In this document: positions 50,010 to 50,235 of the stretch, piece after piece | Layout: each line of letters starts with the position of its first letter | How positions within the stretch are numbered: the stretch's first letter is position 1 | IMG/VR virus record: IMGVR_UViG_3300021957_000057 | Span: 1-50,235 of that record | DNA length: 50,235 bases | Source: a virus | Strand: one strand, 5' to 3' | Position numbers and translations under genes: made by a program | The notes under the pieces: model-generated | Databases searched by the model: none | What the model saw: the letters and a program-made list of their open reading frames with translations, nothing else | Told to the model about the DNA's origin: nothing

Positions 50010-50235
50010 ATGGCACATTTTGCGCAAGGCAAATTCACTCTAAAAAATCCTAAAAAATATATGGGTAATAAAACACCGACGTATAGATCAGGTTGGGAGT
50101 TTACCTTTATGAAGTTTTGTGACGAACATCCTAGTGTTAGTCAATGGGCTAGTGAATCAATACGTATCCCTTACAGAAACCCATTTACTGGTAAACAAAC
50201 TATATATGTGCCAGACTTTTTTATTGTATATGCTG
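50010..50235 (+). CDS. 4: Head completion protein gp4, N-terminal part
   Basis: The frame from ATG 50010 is open to the window end (75 residues). FTLKNPKKYMGNKTPTYRSG, WEFTFMKFCDEHPSVSQWAS and ESIRIPYRNP match the start of T4 gp4 (PKNISKYRGDPKKITYRSNW, then PEIIAWGSETAVIPY). gp4 closes the filled head before tail joining and resembles a nuclease. No Shine-Dalgarno is seen, and the gene starts 1 base after the stop before it, so translation is probably coupled. Confidence 0.9.
   Translation, partial: MAHFAQGKFTLKNPKKYMGNKTPTYRSGWEFTFMKFCDEHPSVSQWASESIRIPYRNPFTGKQTIYVPDFFIVYA

Overview
This window looks like the structural (late) region of the genome of a marine T4-like myovirus. Recognisable T4 orthologues are the end of gp22 (scaffold), gp23 (major capsid), gp13 and gp14 (neck), gp15 (tail terminator), gp18 (sheath), gp19 (tube) and the start of gp4 (head completion). 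The DNA is clearly AT-rich and densely coded, with stop/start overlaps and short gaps. Eleven AT-rich boxes of the form G(A/C)(A)TAAATA or close variants, resembling the T4 late promoter TATAAATA, sit just upstream of structural genes. The host cannot be fixed from sequence. The heptose genes point to a Gram-negative host, and SAR11-type or other marine proteobacteria are plausible.

Layout. 1-2155: gp22 end, gp23, three terminator-like hairpins and a small capsid-associated protein. 2171-24069: a large accessory fibre/adhesin region. It holds two beta-helix proteins (927 and 1110 aa, the second with a LamG-like insert), two very large proteins each starting with eight carbohydrate-binding-like repeats (1267 and 1667 aa), a protein with a C-terminal cupredoxin-like module, several small beta-rich proteins and two strikingly cysteine-rich proteins. 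24157-28563: a glycan-modification island with a GT9-type glycosyltransferase, a NodU/CmcH-type carbamoyltransferase, an SGNH hydrolase, a 2OG-Fe(II) oxygenase, and a fossil start of a second SGNH gene. 28617-36384: three more virion proteins, including a 2144-aa giant. 36381-39357 (minus): a tightly overlapping four-gene operon hldE-hldD-cupin-gmhB for ADP-heptose-type sugar synthesis, behind a perfect sigma70 consensus promoter that would give a leaderless mRNA. 39382-42454 (minus): Nudix hydrolase, gp15 and gp14. 42458-50235: gp13, a dNMP kinase with its own sigma70 promoter and a palindrome, an HNH protein on the minus strand, a very large gp18, gp19, a second tube-like protein, a small conserved protein and partial gp4.

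How it may work together. Capsid, neck, sheath, tube and fibre genes would be made late from T4-like late promoters. The heptose operon and the dNMP kinase carry host-type promoters and so are probably made early. Together with the GT9, carbamoyltransferase, oxygenase and SGNH genes, the heptose operon suggests that the phage makes and decorates a heptose-containing glycan, on the host envelope (receptor masking) or on the virion. This functional link is inference. GmhA, the first enzyme of the classical pathway, is not in the window.

No tRNA, rRNA, CRISPR array, integrase or insertion sequence was recognised. No stretch of more than 300 bases lacks a gene.
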